A DNA stretch of 23,047 bases from the IMG/VR virus record IMGVR_UViG_3300000115_000209, positions 1 to 23,047 of that record; one strand, written 5' to 3'. The stretch's first letter is position 1, and every line of letters starts with the position of its first letter. The stretch is from a virus. The notes below the pieces were generated by a model. That model was given only the letters and a program-made list of their open reading frames with translations. It was not told the origin of the DNA and searched no databases. Both the position numbers and the translations under genes were made by a program. Below are positions 1 through 7,060 of this stretch, in pieces.

Positions 1-72
1 GTTGAATTGAAGAAAGCTGATGTTGAAGCGATTATAAAGCAGTATAAAAAATTTAAAAGTAAAATGGATTAA
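1..72 (+). CDS. 3' end of an unidentified gene (partial)
   Basis: Frame 1 is open from the window edge and ends at TAA 70-72, giving the last 23 residues of a protein. The tail is Lys-rich and probably helical (VELKKADVEAIIKQYKKF and a few more). It is too short to assign. In T4 the region upstream of the scaffold gene holds the portal (gp20), gp67, gp68 and the protease (gp21), so an upstream head gene is plausible, but that is inference from position only. The next gene starts 17 bases later, so they are probably co-transcribed. Confidence 0.5.
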   Translation, partial: VELKKADVEAIIKQYKKFKSKMD

Positions 73-89
73 TAAATAAGAGGTTAAAT

Positions 90-1133
90 ATGGCTAAAGG
101 TTTAGATTGTGGAACAAGTTATTATATAGCAGCCACAGAAAATAGTATAAAGAAACAAAGAAATGCATTCTTAACCGTAGATGGTGATATTGCCACGGTA
201 AAAAGAATGTTAAAAAGGCAACGAATACCTTATGTAGAAAAATCAGGTAAAGTTCACATCGTTGGCCAACATGCATTTAATTATGCACAAATTTTTTCAC
301 AAGCAGAATTAAAAAGACCTATGAAAAGTGGTCTTTTAAATCCTCAAGAAAAAGACGCATTACCAGTTTTATCTTCAATCATTAATGAATTGTTAGGTAA
401 ACCTAAAGGGAAGGACGAAGTTTGCGTGTACTGCGTCCCTTCAAAACCTATTGATGCTGACAGGGAAGTATCTTATCACGAAGATGTGTTAAGTACAATC
501 ATTGAGGGTGTTGGGTATAAAGCTAAAAAAATTGAAGAAGCAGTTGCTATAGGATATGAAGGGTTAGTAGATAATAATTTAACAGGTATTGCAATATCAA
601 TGGGTGCCGGAATGTGTAATATAGCAGTAATGTATAGTGGAATGACTGCATTATCATTCTCTGTTTCGAGAGGTGGAGATTGGGTTGACCAAAACACAGC
701 AGCAGATACAGGAATGCCAGTAGCAAAAGTAACTGCAACAAAAGAAACTTCAACGACATTAGATTTATCAAAATCACAAATGAATAATATTTATGATGAA
801 GATTCGGCAGAAGCTAATGTATTGATTGCTCTTCGTTCATATTATGGTGCTCTTGTTAATTACTTATTAACAAATCTAAAACATCAATTTGAAAATGCCG
901 AAAAAGTTCCTCAATTTCAAGAACCTGTACCAATTGTTATAGGTGGAGGGACATCATTAGTAAAAGGATTTATGGAAGTATTTATGGAACAATTCAATCA
1001 AGATGAGTTTCCGATACCTGTTTCTGAAGTAACTTTAATTGAGGATGCTCATACAGCCGTATCTCGTGGTTGTTTAAGTGAAGCACAACTTGTCGAGGAG
1101 GACGAAAATGAAAATAACGAAGAGTCAGCTTAA
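90..1133 (+). CDS. Actin/Hsp70-fold ATPase (MreB/FtsA/ParM-like)
   Basis: This 347-residue protein has the five nucleotide-binding motifs of the actin superfamily in order: phosphate-1 GLDCGTSYY (4-12), connect-1 EEAVAIGYEGL (149-159), phosphate-2 GIAISMGAGMCNI (166-178), connect-2 GGDWVDQ (195-201) and the adenosine motif PIVIGGGTSLVKG (281-293). Phosphate-1 and connect-2 look closest to FtsA/MreB. The usual acidic residue of phosphate-2 (the D of VVDIGGGT) is Ser170 here, so hydrolysis may be slow or altered. Actin-like filaments in phages and plasmids move or position DNA, but a role in this phage is not shown. The C-terminus is acidic and overlaps the next gene by 26 bases, implying translational coupling. 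It could also be an Hsp70-type chaperone relative used in head assembly. The fold is fairly certain; the function is not. Confidence 0.82.
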   Translation: MAKGLDCGTSYYIAATENSIKKQRNAFLTVDGDIATVKRMLKRQRIPYVEKSGKVHIVGQHAFNYAQIFSQAELKRPMKSGLLNPQEKDALPVLSSIINELLGKPKGKDEVCVYCVPSKPIDADREVSYHEDVLSTIIEGVGYKAKKIEEAVAIGYEGLVDNNLTGIAISMGAGMCNIAVMYSGMTALSFSVSRGGDWVDQNTAADTGMPVAKVTATKETSTTLDLSKSQMNNIYDEDSAEANVLIALRSYYGALVNYLLTNLKHQFENAEKVPQFQEPVPIVIGGGTSLVKGFMEVFMEQFNQDEFPIPVSEVTLIEDAHTAVSRGCLSEAQLVEEDENENNEESA

Positions 1134-2124
1134 AGAATTAATTATGAAAGAGATTCAAGAATCATCTTTCATGGATAAAGTTGACAAGGAAAAATCAAGT
1201 TTAAAAGCAAAATTCGATACAGAATTTAAAAAAAGTAAACCAGACGCATCTCCAGAAGAAGTAGAAGAATATGCAGCAATTGCTGCTAGAGCAGTACCGA
1301 TGGTTGCAAGAGCTTTAGCTACCGACAAGGCAATAGATAAAGTTACTGGTGAAGACGATGAAGTAGAAGAAGGTAAAGCATCAGCAATCAAAAAAGGTGC
1401 AAAAAAAGTATGGGATAAAGTAGGTCCGCATGTTAAGGATATTGCAAAACAAGCAGCTGCTGGAGCAATCGAAAAAGGTAGTCAGGCTGCAAAAGACAAA
1501 ATTAGTAAAAAATTAGGTAGTAATCAAAAAGATGAAATAGAAGAATTAAAATTTGGTTCTAAAGCACAATATAGTAAGTATAAGAAACAACACAATATAA
1601 AACCTGGTACTACAATTGATATTGCTGGTAAGAAATCTAAAGAAAAAGCACCATTGAAAACAAGTAAAGCGAGAGAGAAGGAAGCTGACAAATTTGCAGC
1701 TGATATGAATGCTAAAATGGATGCAGCTGAAAAAATGGCCGAAAAGGAAAAGAATAAAAATATATCTAAAAAGGATAAAAAAACTTTAGGTAAATTATCT
1801 AAAATGATGAAGACAGCTAATGAAGCATCTTTAAATAGAAAAGTAACGGTAAAAGAAGTCAAAAGATGGTTTAAATCTCTTGAAGAAAATCGTTATAAGA
1901 AAACTTATAATTCAGATGCCCGTAGAGTTTCTTGGATGGTGAATAATAATCTATCAGAAGATTATGATACAATGCCTATTTCAATGAAAAAGAAATGGCC
2001 ACAAGCTGCATATAAAAGAGAAAGATGGTTAGCAAAAGAATTTATTAAACATTTAGGTACTAATCAAGTTAATGAGATAAAATTAAGAGAATCAATCCGT
2101 AACATAATTAAGAGGTTAATATGA
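1108..2124 (+). CDS. Lys/Ala-rich phage protein, probably head-associated
   Basis: I start it at ATG 1108, which has a GAGGAGGA ribosome site (1095-1102) and begins MKITKSQLKELIMKEI. The in-frame ATG at 1078 lacks such a site. The product is 338 residues and very basic through the middle (Lys-rich helices, about 90-250), with a better-ordered Trp-containing domain near 255-330. The N-terminal K-x-S-Q-L-K-x-L-I module is a sequence type I associate with structural proteins of marine T4-like phages, and a similar amphipathic stretch (EIKLRESIRNIIKRLI) closes the protein. Its place between the ATPase and the scaffold, plus its charge, suggests an internal head or DNA-binding protein comparable in role to T4 gp67/gp68 or internal proteins. 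A DNA-binding partner for the upstream actin-like ATPase is an alternative. Neither is proven. It overlaps the next gene at ATGA. Confidence 0.75.
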   Translation: MKITKSQLKELIMKEIQESSFMDKVDKEKSSLKAKFDTEFKKSKPDASPEEVEEYAAIAARAVPMVARALATDKAIDKVTGEDDEVEEGKASAIKKGAKKVWDKVGPHVKDIAKQAAAGAIEKGSQAAKDKISKKLGSNQKDEIEELKFGSKAQYSKYKKQHNIKPGTTIDIAGKKSKEKAPLKTSKAREKEADKFAADMNAKMDAAEKMAEKEKNKNISKKDKKTLGKLSKMMKTANEASLNRKVTVKEVKRWFKSLEENRYKKTYNSDARRVSWMVNNNLSEDYDTMPISMKKKWPQAAYKRERWLAKEFIKHLGTNQVNEIKLRESIRNIIKRLI

Positions 2125-2372
2125 AAAGAAAAAAGAACTTTAGGAAGAAACGACCTAAAGATACAGCAGTAGGGTTATCAGTAACGGTTTATAACAATAA
2201 TGTAGAGGGAGCACTTAAATCATTAAAGAAAAAAATTAAAAGAGCAGATTTAATGATGGATTTACGAGAAAGAGAATATTATACAAAACCTTCAGAAACT
2301 AAAAGACATAAAAGAAATTTAGCTAAACTAAGAAATAAATATAATAATCAAAAAATTGAAAAAAACTTTTAG
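2121..2372 (+). CDS. rpsU: Ribosomal protein bS21 homologue
   Basis: This 83-residue, highly basic protein matches the bS21 pattern along its length: a beta-like start (LSVTVYNN), then ALKSLKKKIKRADLMMDLRE (31-50), REYYTKPSETKRHKR (51-65) and a basic C-terminal helix. The core corresponds to bacterial bS21 features (N-x-x-x-ALRRFKR, a REFYEKP-like stretch, a K/R-rich tail). bS21 sits on the 30S platform near the anti-Shine-Dalgarno end of 16S rRNA and helps initiation. Phage-encoded bS21 is known in marine phages and is thought to exchange into host ribosomes during infection. The ATG overlaps the preceding stop (ATGA) behind AAGAGG, so it is translationally coupled. An N-terminal Lys/Arg-rich extension of about 15 residues precedes the conserved part. 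Confidence 0.85.
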   Translation: MKRKKNFRKKRPKDTAVGLSVTVYNNNVEGALKSLKKKIKRADLMMDLREREYYTKPSETKRHKRNLAKLRNKYNNQKIEKNF

Positions 2373-2377
2373 TATTT

Positions 2378-2405
2378 TATAAATAACTATATATTTATAT
2401 ACATA
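2378..2405 (+). promoter_or_regulatory. Promoter-like box upstream of the head operon
   Basis: ATATATTTATATACAT (2389-2404) matches the box repeated before other transcription units in the window. Immediately 5' lies an exact T4-type late-promoter core, TATAAATA, at 2378-2385. Either could drive the scaffold and capsid genes, leaving a leader of roughly 100 nt before ATG 2512. The assignment rests on recurrence and position. Confidence 0.6.
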
Positions 2406-2415
2406 AAACTACAAT

Positions 2416-2480
2416 ACACCGTCTTATCTATACGGTGTCTAAATATAACTTAACACATATTAAGTTTCCTAATAAACTTA
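2416..2480 (+). promoter_or_regulatory. Structured leader with competing hairpins before the scaffold/capsid genes
   Basis: Hairpin 1 pairs ACACCGT (2416-2422) with ACGGTGT (2432-2438) around a 9-nt loop and has no U-tract, so it is not a standard terminator. Next, TTAAGTTT (2460-2467) can pair with upstream AACTTAA (2447-2453, 6-nt loop) or with downstream AAACTTA (2474-2480, 6-nt loop), but not both. The SD sequence GGAG (2501-2504) and ATG 2512 follow. The mutually exclusive pairing resembles a switch or a stability element, though the stems are AU-rich and weak. Confidence 0.4.
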
Positions 2481-2511
2481 TTCCAAAATACAAATATAAT
2501 GGAGAAAATCA

Positions 2512-3600
2512 ATGAGTGATTTACTAAAAGAAGCAATTGCAGATGCAAAAGCAGTTCGTGAAACGGCTTTACAGAATGCTAAAGCAGCTCTTGAAGAAGC
2601 TTTTACTCCTCAATTGAAATCTATGCTAACAGCTAAATTGAAAGAAGACGATGACGATGTCGATATTGATATTGATGCTGGTAGTGATGATGAAGATGAG
2701 GATGAAGGTGACGACGGTGAAGCTGAAGAAGGCATGATGGGAACTGCAGCAGGAGCTGGCTTAGGTGCTTTAGTAGGTGGCGCGCCCGGTGCGATGATGG
2801 GTGGCGTAGCAGGTGATGCTATGACTGATGGTGAAGAGGAAACCGAAGAAGGTGAAATGGAACCAGAAGAAACTTACGAAGACGAAGAAGCTGAAGAAGA
2901 TATGCATGAAGAAGATAACCTTGATTTAGAGGCTGTCATCAGAGAACTTGAGCAAGAAATTGCAGAAGGTGAGCATGATGAAGACGAAGAAGGTGATGCT
3001 GAAGAAGGTATGCATGAATCTGAAGACCCTGTTGAAGAAGAATATGAAATCGATGAGAACACATTATCAGAAGATGAAGATGAAGATGACGATGATGATG
3101 ATGAACTTGACGAAGAAGTTGACACAACATCAGGTATCGGCTCTGGTACAGGAAGAGGAAGTACAGATAAATCTTCTGGTATCGGTTCAGGTGGTCAAGA
3201 AAAAGCTAAGAAAATGGAATCTGTTCAGGCTGAGTTAGATGAATATAAAGAAGCTGTTACTTACTTAAAAGACAAACTGCACGAAGTGAACATTTTGAAT
3301 GCAAAATTGCTTTACACAAATAAACTTTTCAAGGAGTTTAGTTTGGACAACAATCAAAAGTTAAAAGTTGTAGAAACATTTGATAGAGCTCAAACAACTC
3401 GTGAAATTAAATTAGTGTATTCTACAATTGCTGAGCAATTGAATGAGAATACAGGTATAACTAAAAGAAAATCAATAAAAGAATCAGCTAGTACGGCTGT
3501 TAGTTCAACTAAACCTTCTAAAGAAAGTACAAAAGTAATTTCTGAAGAGAGTGAAGTAGCTGACAGATTCAAAAAATTAGCTGGTATAATTAAAGGCTAG
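2512..3600 (+). CDS. 22: Prohead core scaffold protein, gp22-like
   Basis: This 362-residue, strongly acidic protein lies directly before the major capsid gene, as T4 gene 22 does. The N-terminus is helical (1-45). Residues 46-205 are mostly Asp/Glu tracts. The C-terminal part is a helix and coiled coil (about 230-305, with the stretch NILNAKLLYTNKLFKEF) followed by a helical tail, the region I recognise as gp22-like. It would form the temporary core around which the capsid shell assembles and then be degraded. Several L/I-x-E tripeptides, the T4 gp21 protease signature, occur (for example LKE, IRE, IAE, LSE, LDE). Unusually, a Gly/Ala zipper (74-102, including GAGLGALVGGAPGAMMGG) interrupts the acidic region. 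Start ATG 2512 has GGAG 7 nt upstream. The gene ends 10 bases before the capsid gene, and its stop codon overlaps the capsid SD. Confidence 0.85.
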   Translation: MSDLLKEAIADAKAVRETALQNAKAALEEAFTPQLKSMLTAKLKEDDDDVDIDIDAGSDDEDEDEGDDGEAEEGMMGTAAGAGLGALVGGAPGAMMGGVAGDAMTDGEEETEEGEMEPEETYEDEEAEEDMHEEDNLDLEAVIRELEQEIAEGEHDEDEEGDAEEGMHESEDPVEEEYEIDENTLSEDEDEDDDDDDELDEEVDTTSGIGSGTGRGSTDKSSGIGSGGQEKAKKMESVQAELDEYKEAVTYLKDKLHEVNILNAKLLYTNKLFKEFSLDNNQKLKVVETFDRAQTTREIKLVYSTIAEQLNENTGITKRKSIKESASTAVSSTKPSKESTKVISEESEVADRFKKLAGIIKG

Positions 3601-3610
3601 GAGAAATAAA

Positions 3611-5296
3611 ATGTCAAATTACATTAATGAAGCTTTATTAGATTCTTCTAACTCAAATCTTAAGGCAAAACAAGAAGAGGCAAACCAACTCGTTGGAAAA
3701 TGGGAAAAAACAGGTCTTCTTGAGGGTCTTAACGAAGAGTTTAAGAAAAATAGTATGGCTATGTTGTTAGAAAATCAGGCTAAACAACTCATCAATGAGT
3801 TCTCTAATACGAGTCCAAATGCGGGCTCTTTAGGAGGTTCATATAAAGGTGATGAAGAATGGTCTGGTGTTGCACTACCGTTAGTTCGTAGAATTTTCGG
3901 TGAAATAGCAGCACAAGAGTTTGTTTCTGTTCAACCTATGAATCTACCATCTGGTCTGGTCTTCTATCTTGACTTCCAACACGGAAAATCAAGAGGTGGA
4001 TTCACAGCAGGTGATTCAATTCATGGTAAAACAGGACCTTTCTCTCCATCAGGTTCATCAGCTCCATTTGGAGAAGGTGGATTTTATGGTGTAGGAAAAT
4101 ATGGATACACGGTAAGTACAGGTTCAGACGCTACTTTAGATATAGCATCTGATGGTATTGCTACACATAAAAACATTAACTTCGATTCAGAACTTACATC
4201 TTCTGTAAACGCAGGCAAACTTAGAGTTGCAACTTCTGTGGTAACAGATACAACTATCGATGGTGGTGCTATCAGAGCGGCTATATGGTCATCTGGTTCA
4301 AAAGTACTTAACACGGTAGGTGATGGAACAGCAGCTGAAAGAGGTGGTGTTTATCAAGTATATCCTCAATACACAACTATAACAGGTAATGATGGTGATG
4401 CATCAAGAACAATAACTTGGATTTATTCAGGTTCGGCAGCAGTACTTGACGAGACTATTGAATTAGACTTCGTTAAATTAAACACAGAGGCTTCAAGAGG
4501 TGATTTTGAAGACAAAGGTGGTGATGCTACTACTGATTCATTAACAATACCTGAAGTAGACTTGAAACTAAAAAGTCGTCCAATTGTTGCTAAAACTCGT
4601 AAGTTGAAAGCAGTATGGACACCTGAGTTAGCTCAAGACTTGAATGCTTATCATTCAATCGACGCTGAAGCTGAATTAACATCTATGTTAAGTGAGTACA
4701 TTTCAATGGAAATTGATTTAGAAATCTTAGATATGTTAATCAACGATGCTGTAACGGTTGATTACTGGTCAGCTAAAGTTGGTAAGCACTATAACTCAAG
4801 TACAAGTGCTTTTGAGACGGTCACAGACGGTCTTGCATATACAAGATTCGAATGGTATCAAACTCTTGTTGAGAAAATCCAGAAGGTTTCTAATGAAATC
4901 CACAGATTAACTCTTAGAGGTGGTGCTAATTTCGTTGTTGTTTCACCAAAAATAGCAACAATCTTAGAATCAATACCAGGATATGCAGCTAATACAGATG
5001 GTAATAAAGCTCAGTTTGCGATGGGTGTTTCAGCAGTAGGTTCAGTAGCCGGTAGGTTTACCGTTTATAAGAATCCTTATATGACTGAAAACACAATCCT
5101 AATCGGGTTTAGAGGAAGTAGTTTCCTTGAAACAGGTGCAGTTTATGCTCCGTATGTACCACTTATTATGACTCCAATGGTATATGACCCAAGTGACTTC
5201 ACTCCAAGAAAAGGTGTGATGACACGATATGCTAAGAAAATGATTAGACCTGAATTTTATGGAAAAATTCATTGTTCTGATTTAAACCTAGTGTAG
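3611..5296 (+). CDS. 23: Major capsid protein, gp23-like
   Basis: This 561-residue protein (T4 gp23 is 521) forms the hexameric shell lattice of the head. Recognisable gp23 features are the region with VRRIFGEIAAQEFVSVQPMN (about 93-112), followed by SGLVFYLDFQHG, and the C-terminal stretches FRGSSFLETGAVYAPYVPLI and the MIRPEFYGKIHCSDL end. The N-terminal arm carries an INE sequence ending at Glu63, close to the T4 gp23 maturation cut (after Glu65), so cleavage by a gp21-type protease after 3799 is predicted. The mature form would be about 498 residues. No protease gene lies in the window; it is presumably upstream. SD AGGAG (3599-3603) overlaps the scaffold stop codon. A Gly/Ser/Thr-rich beta segment (about 150-310) probably forms the insertion domain. 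A strong terminator follows. Confidence 0.96.
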   Translation: MSNYINEALLDSSNSNLKAKQEEANQLVGKWEKTGLLEGLNEEFKKNSMAMLLENQAKQLINEFSNTSPNAGSLGGSYKGDEEWSGVALPLVRRIFGEIAAQEFVSVQPMNLPSGLVFYLDFQHGKSRGGFTAGDSIHGKTGPFSPSGSSAPFGEGGFYGVGKYGYTVSTGSDATLDIASDGIATHKNINFDSELTSSVNAGKLRVATSVVTDTTIDGGAIRAAIWSSGSKVLNTVGDGTAAERGGVYQVYPQYTTITGNDGDASRTITWIYSGSAAVLDETIELDFVKLNTEASRGDFEDKGGDATTDSLTIPEVDLKLKSRPIVAKTRKLKAVWTPELAQDLNAYHSIDAEAELTSMLSEYISMEIDLEILDMLINDAVTVDYWSAKVGKHYNSSTSAFETVTDGLAYTRFEWYQTLVEKIQKVSNEIHRLTLRGGANFVVVSPKIATILESIPGYAANTDGNKAQFAMGVSAVGSVAGRFTVYKNPYMTENTILIGFRGSSFLETGAVYAPYVPLIMTPMVYDPSDFTPRKGVMTRYAKKMIRPEFYGKIHCSDLNLV

Positions 5297-5326
5297 ACTA
5301 ATTAAACTAATTTAATTGGTTAAATG

Positions 5327-5358
5327 AAAAAAGGGACTATTTATTAGTCCCTTTTTTT
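5327..5358 (+). terminator. Intrinsic terminator after the capsid gene
   Basis: AAGGGACTA (5331-5339) pairs perfectly with TAGTCCCTT (5345-5353) around a TTTAT loop. It is followed by a T-run to 5358 and preceded by an A-run. It stands 30 bases after the capsid stop and just before the next promoter-like box. Confidence 0.93.
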
Positions 5359-5365
5359 GTATATG

Positions 5366-5385
5366 TTGATATTTATATATGATAA
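5366..5385 (+). promoter_or_regulatory. Promoter-like box before the neck operon
   Basis: GATATTTATATATGATAAG (5369-5387) matches the shared box and lies between the capsid terminator and ATG 5404. A transcript starting 8-10 nt downstream would have a very short leader containing GGAG (5393-5396). Confidence 0.65.
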
Positions 5386-5403
5386 GTAACCTGGAGTTAA
5401 AAG

Positions 5404-6582
5404 ATGCCAAAATCAGAATTTGTATATACAGACCCAACAATACAAACATCAGCCAAAGGTGATACACCATTTGGACTATATGATGCAGATGGGACTTTTG
5501 TATCTGAGTCAATAGAAGTATGTAGATATGTAGCTAAAAAATTAGGACATCCAGTTATGCAATTGGAAATACCTAGTTCATCTATGTATGCTTGCTTTGA
5601 AGAAGCGACATCAGATTATTCAACACACATTAATAATTATAATATCAGAAATTGGATGTGGAATCATTATTCTAATTCAGATAAAATTTCAGGTTCAATG
5701 AGTACTGGTTCTATTAGCCCAACTAAACCAGTAGGGGGAAGTTCATTTTACTTATCTGATACTTATGGAACATTTGCAAATGTAGGTGGAGATACCACTT
5801 TACATACAGGTTCAATAGATTTAACGGATAAACAACTTTATGATTTACCTACAGAAGCATCATTTTCTGCAGCAGACCATTCTAATAAAACTTTGGAAAT
5901 ACAAAAAGTATTTAATGATGGCCCGTCTGCTATAACAAGATTTTATGACCCATTTGCAGGTTCATTTGAACAAAGAAATATGTTAGATTCATTTGGAATG
6001 GGAGGTTCGGCTCCAGCAGTTTCATATGTTATGAGACCAATATCACACGATATAACAAGAGCTCAAGCAATTGAAACAAATGACAAGATTAGAAAATCAC
6101 AATATTCATTCGAATTAGTGAATAATCAATTAAGACTTTTTCCAAGACCTAGTAAAAATGATAAAGGTACAAAAGTTTGGTTTAATTACTATGTAAGAGA
6201 AGAGAGAGTAAATTTATCATCTACATATACACAAGACAAAACTACAGACCCAAGTAATGTACCGTACAAATTTATAACTTATGAAGAAATAAACGCGTCT
6301 GGTAGACAATGGATAAGACGATATACATTAGCTCTCACAAAAGAATTATTAGGTATAATTAGGTCAAAATACTCAAGTATGCCTATCCCAAATGGAGAAG
6401 TTACTTTAGATGGAGAAAGTTTGAAGGCAGAAGGTAGAGAAGAAAAAGCAATACTAATAGAAGAATTACAAACATTCTTAGAGTCAGTATCATTAACAGA
6501 GAAAGCTAGAGCAGAAGCTGAAGAAGCGAATGCACAACAAGAAGTATTAGCTAAAGCACCATTAAAAATATACATAGGATAA
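5404..6582 (+). CDS. Neck/head-tail connector protein
   Basis: This 392-residue protein starts at ATG 5404 behind GGAG. The N-terminal region (about 23-85) has LYDADGTFVSESIEVCRYVA and then a CFEEATSDYSTHINNYNIRN helix. The C-terminal region (about 300-375) has RRYTLALTKELLGIIRSKYS followed by PIPNGEVTLDGESL and an acidic helix. I associate this N- and C-terminal pattern with connector proteins of T4-like marine phages that bind beneath the portal. In T4 order, the place after the capsid and before gp15 is held by gp13 and gp14, so a gp13-type neck role is the best guess. The middle (about 95-230) is Ser/Thr/Gly-rich and looks like an insertion. It is followed after 4 bases by the next gene. 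Confidence 0.6.
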   Translation: MPKSEFVYTDPTIQTSAKGDTPFGLYDADGTFVSESIEVCRYVAKKLGHPVMQLEIPSSSMYACFEEATSDYSTHINNYNIRNWMWNHYSNSDKISGSMSTGSISPTKPVGGSSFYLSDTYGTFANVGGDTTLHTGSIDLTDKQLYDLPTEASFSAADHSNKTLEIQKVFNDGPSAITRFYDPFAGSFEQRNMLDSFGMGGSAPAVSYVMRPISHDITRAQAIETNDKIRKSQYSFELVNNQLRLFPRPSKNDKGTKVWFNYYVREERVNLSSTYTQDKTTDPSNVPYKFITYEEINASGRQWIRRYTLALTKELLGIIRSKYSSMPIPNGEVTLDGESLKAEGREEKAILIEELQTFLESVSLTEKARAEAEEANAQQEVLAKAPLKIYIG

Positions 6583-6586
6583 TATT

Positions 6587-7060
6587 ATGTCAAGAACATC
6601 ACCATTTTTCTTACCACAAAAAGAATTTGATTTAATTAATTCAATGAATGAAGAATTGATTGACGAGATTGTTGGACAATCCGTTGATGTGTATAAGCTT
6701 AGTATAGATAATACAGAAGAAAATTTATATGGGGAATCAACAACAAAATATTATGATGTTGGTTTTAGAGTTAATTGTTTAATTATGTATAATGAACCTG
6801 AAGTAACACAAGATGAATTTGGTGTTGATATGGCTGGTGAAATAGAAATGTATTTTCAAAGACAAAATTTATCAAGTGGTTCATTAAACTTCTATCCAGA
6901 AATTGGAGATATTATAGATTGGAATGATGGGTATTGGGAAATCAATGGAACAACAGAACCTCAATTAATTGCTGGTCATCCGGCATACAAACATCAAATT
7001 AAAGCAACTGCTCATAAAGCTAAATTATCATCATTGCAAATTGAAGAGAGACCAAGATAA
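6587..7060 (+). CDS. Head closure/neck protein, gp14-like domain
   Basis: This 157-residue protein has a mostly beta C-terminal half containing YPEIGDIIDWNDGYWEINGT (about 103-122), which resembles the EGDLIYF...FEI region of T4 gp14 and the head-closure proteins that seal the portal channel. The N-terminal helical part includes IVGQSVDVYKLSIDN (about 28-42) followed by NLYGEST, a combination I recognise from marine phage head-completion proteins. At 157 residues it is shorter than T4 gp14 (about 256), so it would be the core domain only. It lies between the connector and the gp15-like gene, as expected for a neck subunit. Its stop overlaps the next start as TAATG. Confidence 0.6.
   Translation: MSRTSPFFLPQKEFDLINSMNEELIDEIVGQSVDVYKLSIDNTEENLYGESTTKYYDVGFRVNCLIMYNEPEVTQDEFGVDMAGEIEMYFQRQNLSSGSLNFYPEIGDIIDWNDGYWEINGTTEPQLIAGHPAYKHQIKATAHKAKLSSLQIEERPR

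Noticed and set aside
1078-1107. Longer start for the Lys-rich protein at ATG 1078
   Set aside because: ATG 1108 has a GAGGAGGA site at the right distance and starts the characteristic MKITKSQLK sequence; the 10 extra residues have no such signal.
2640-3120. Possible CRISPR or microsatellite array from repeated GAT/GAA triplets
   Set aside because: The triplets encode Asp/Glu tracts of the scaffold and have no spacer-repeat periodicity.
2874-3125. Ser-rich minus-strand open frame opposite the acidic scaffold gene
   Set aside because: It is the mirror of GAA/GAT-rich acidic codons (TTC/ATC/TCA), has no ribosome site and overlaps a recognised gene; the same applies to the other minus-strand frames in the window.
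2948-3238. Plus-strand open frame rich in Met/Lys inside the scaffold gene
   Set aside because: It is an out-of-frame reading of acidic repeats with no ribosome site and an implausible composition.
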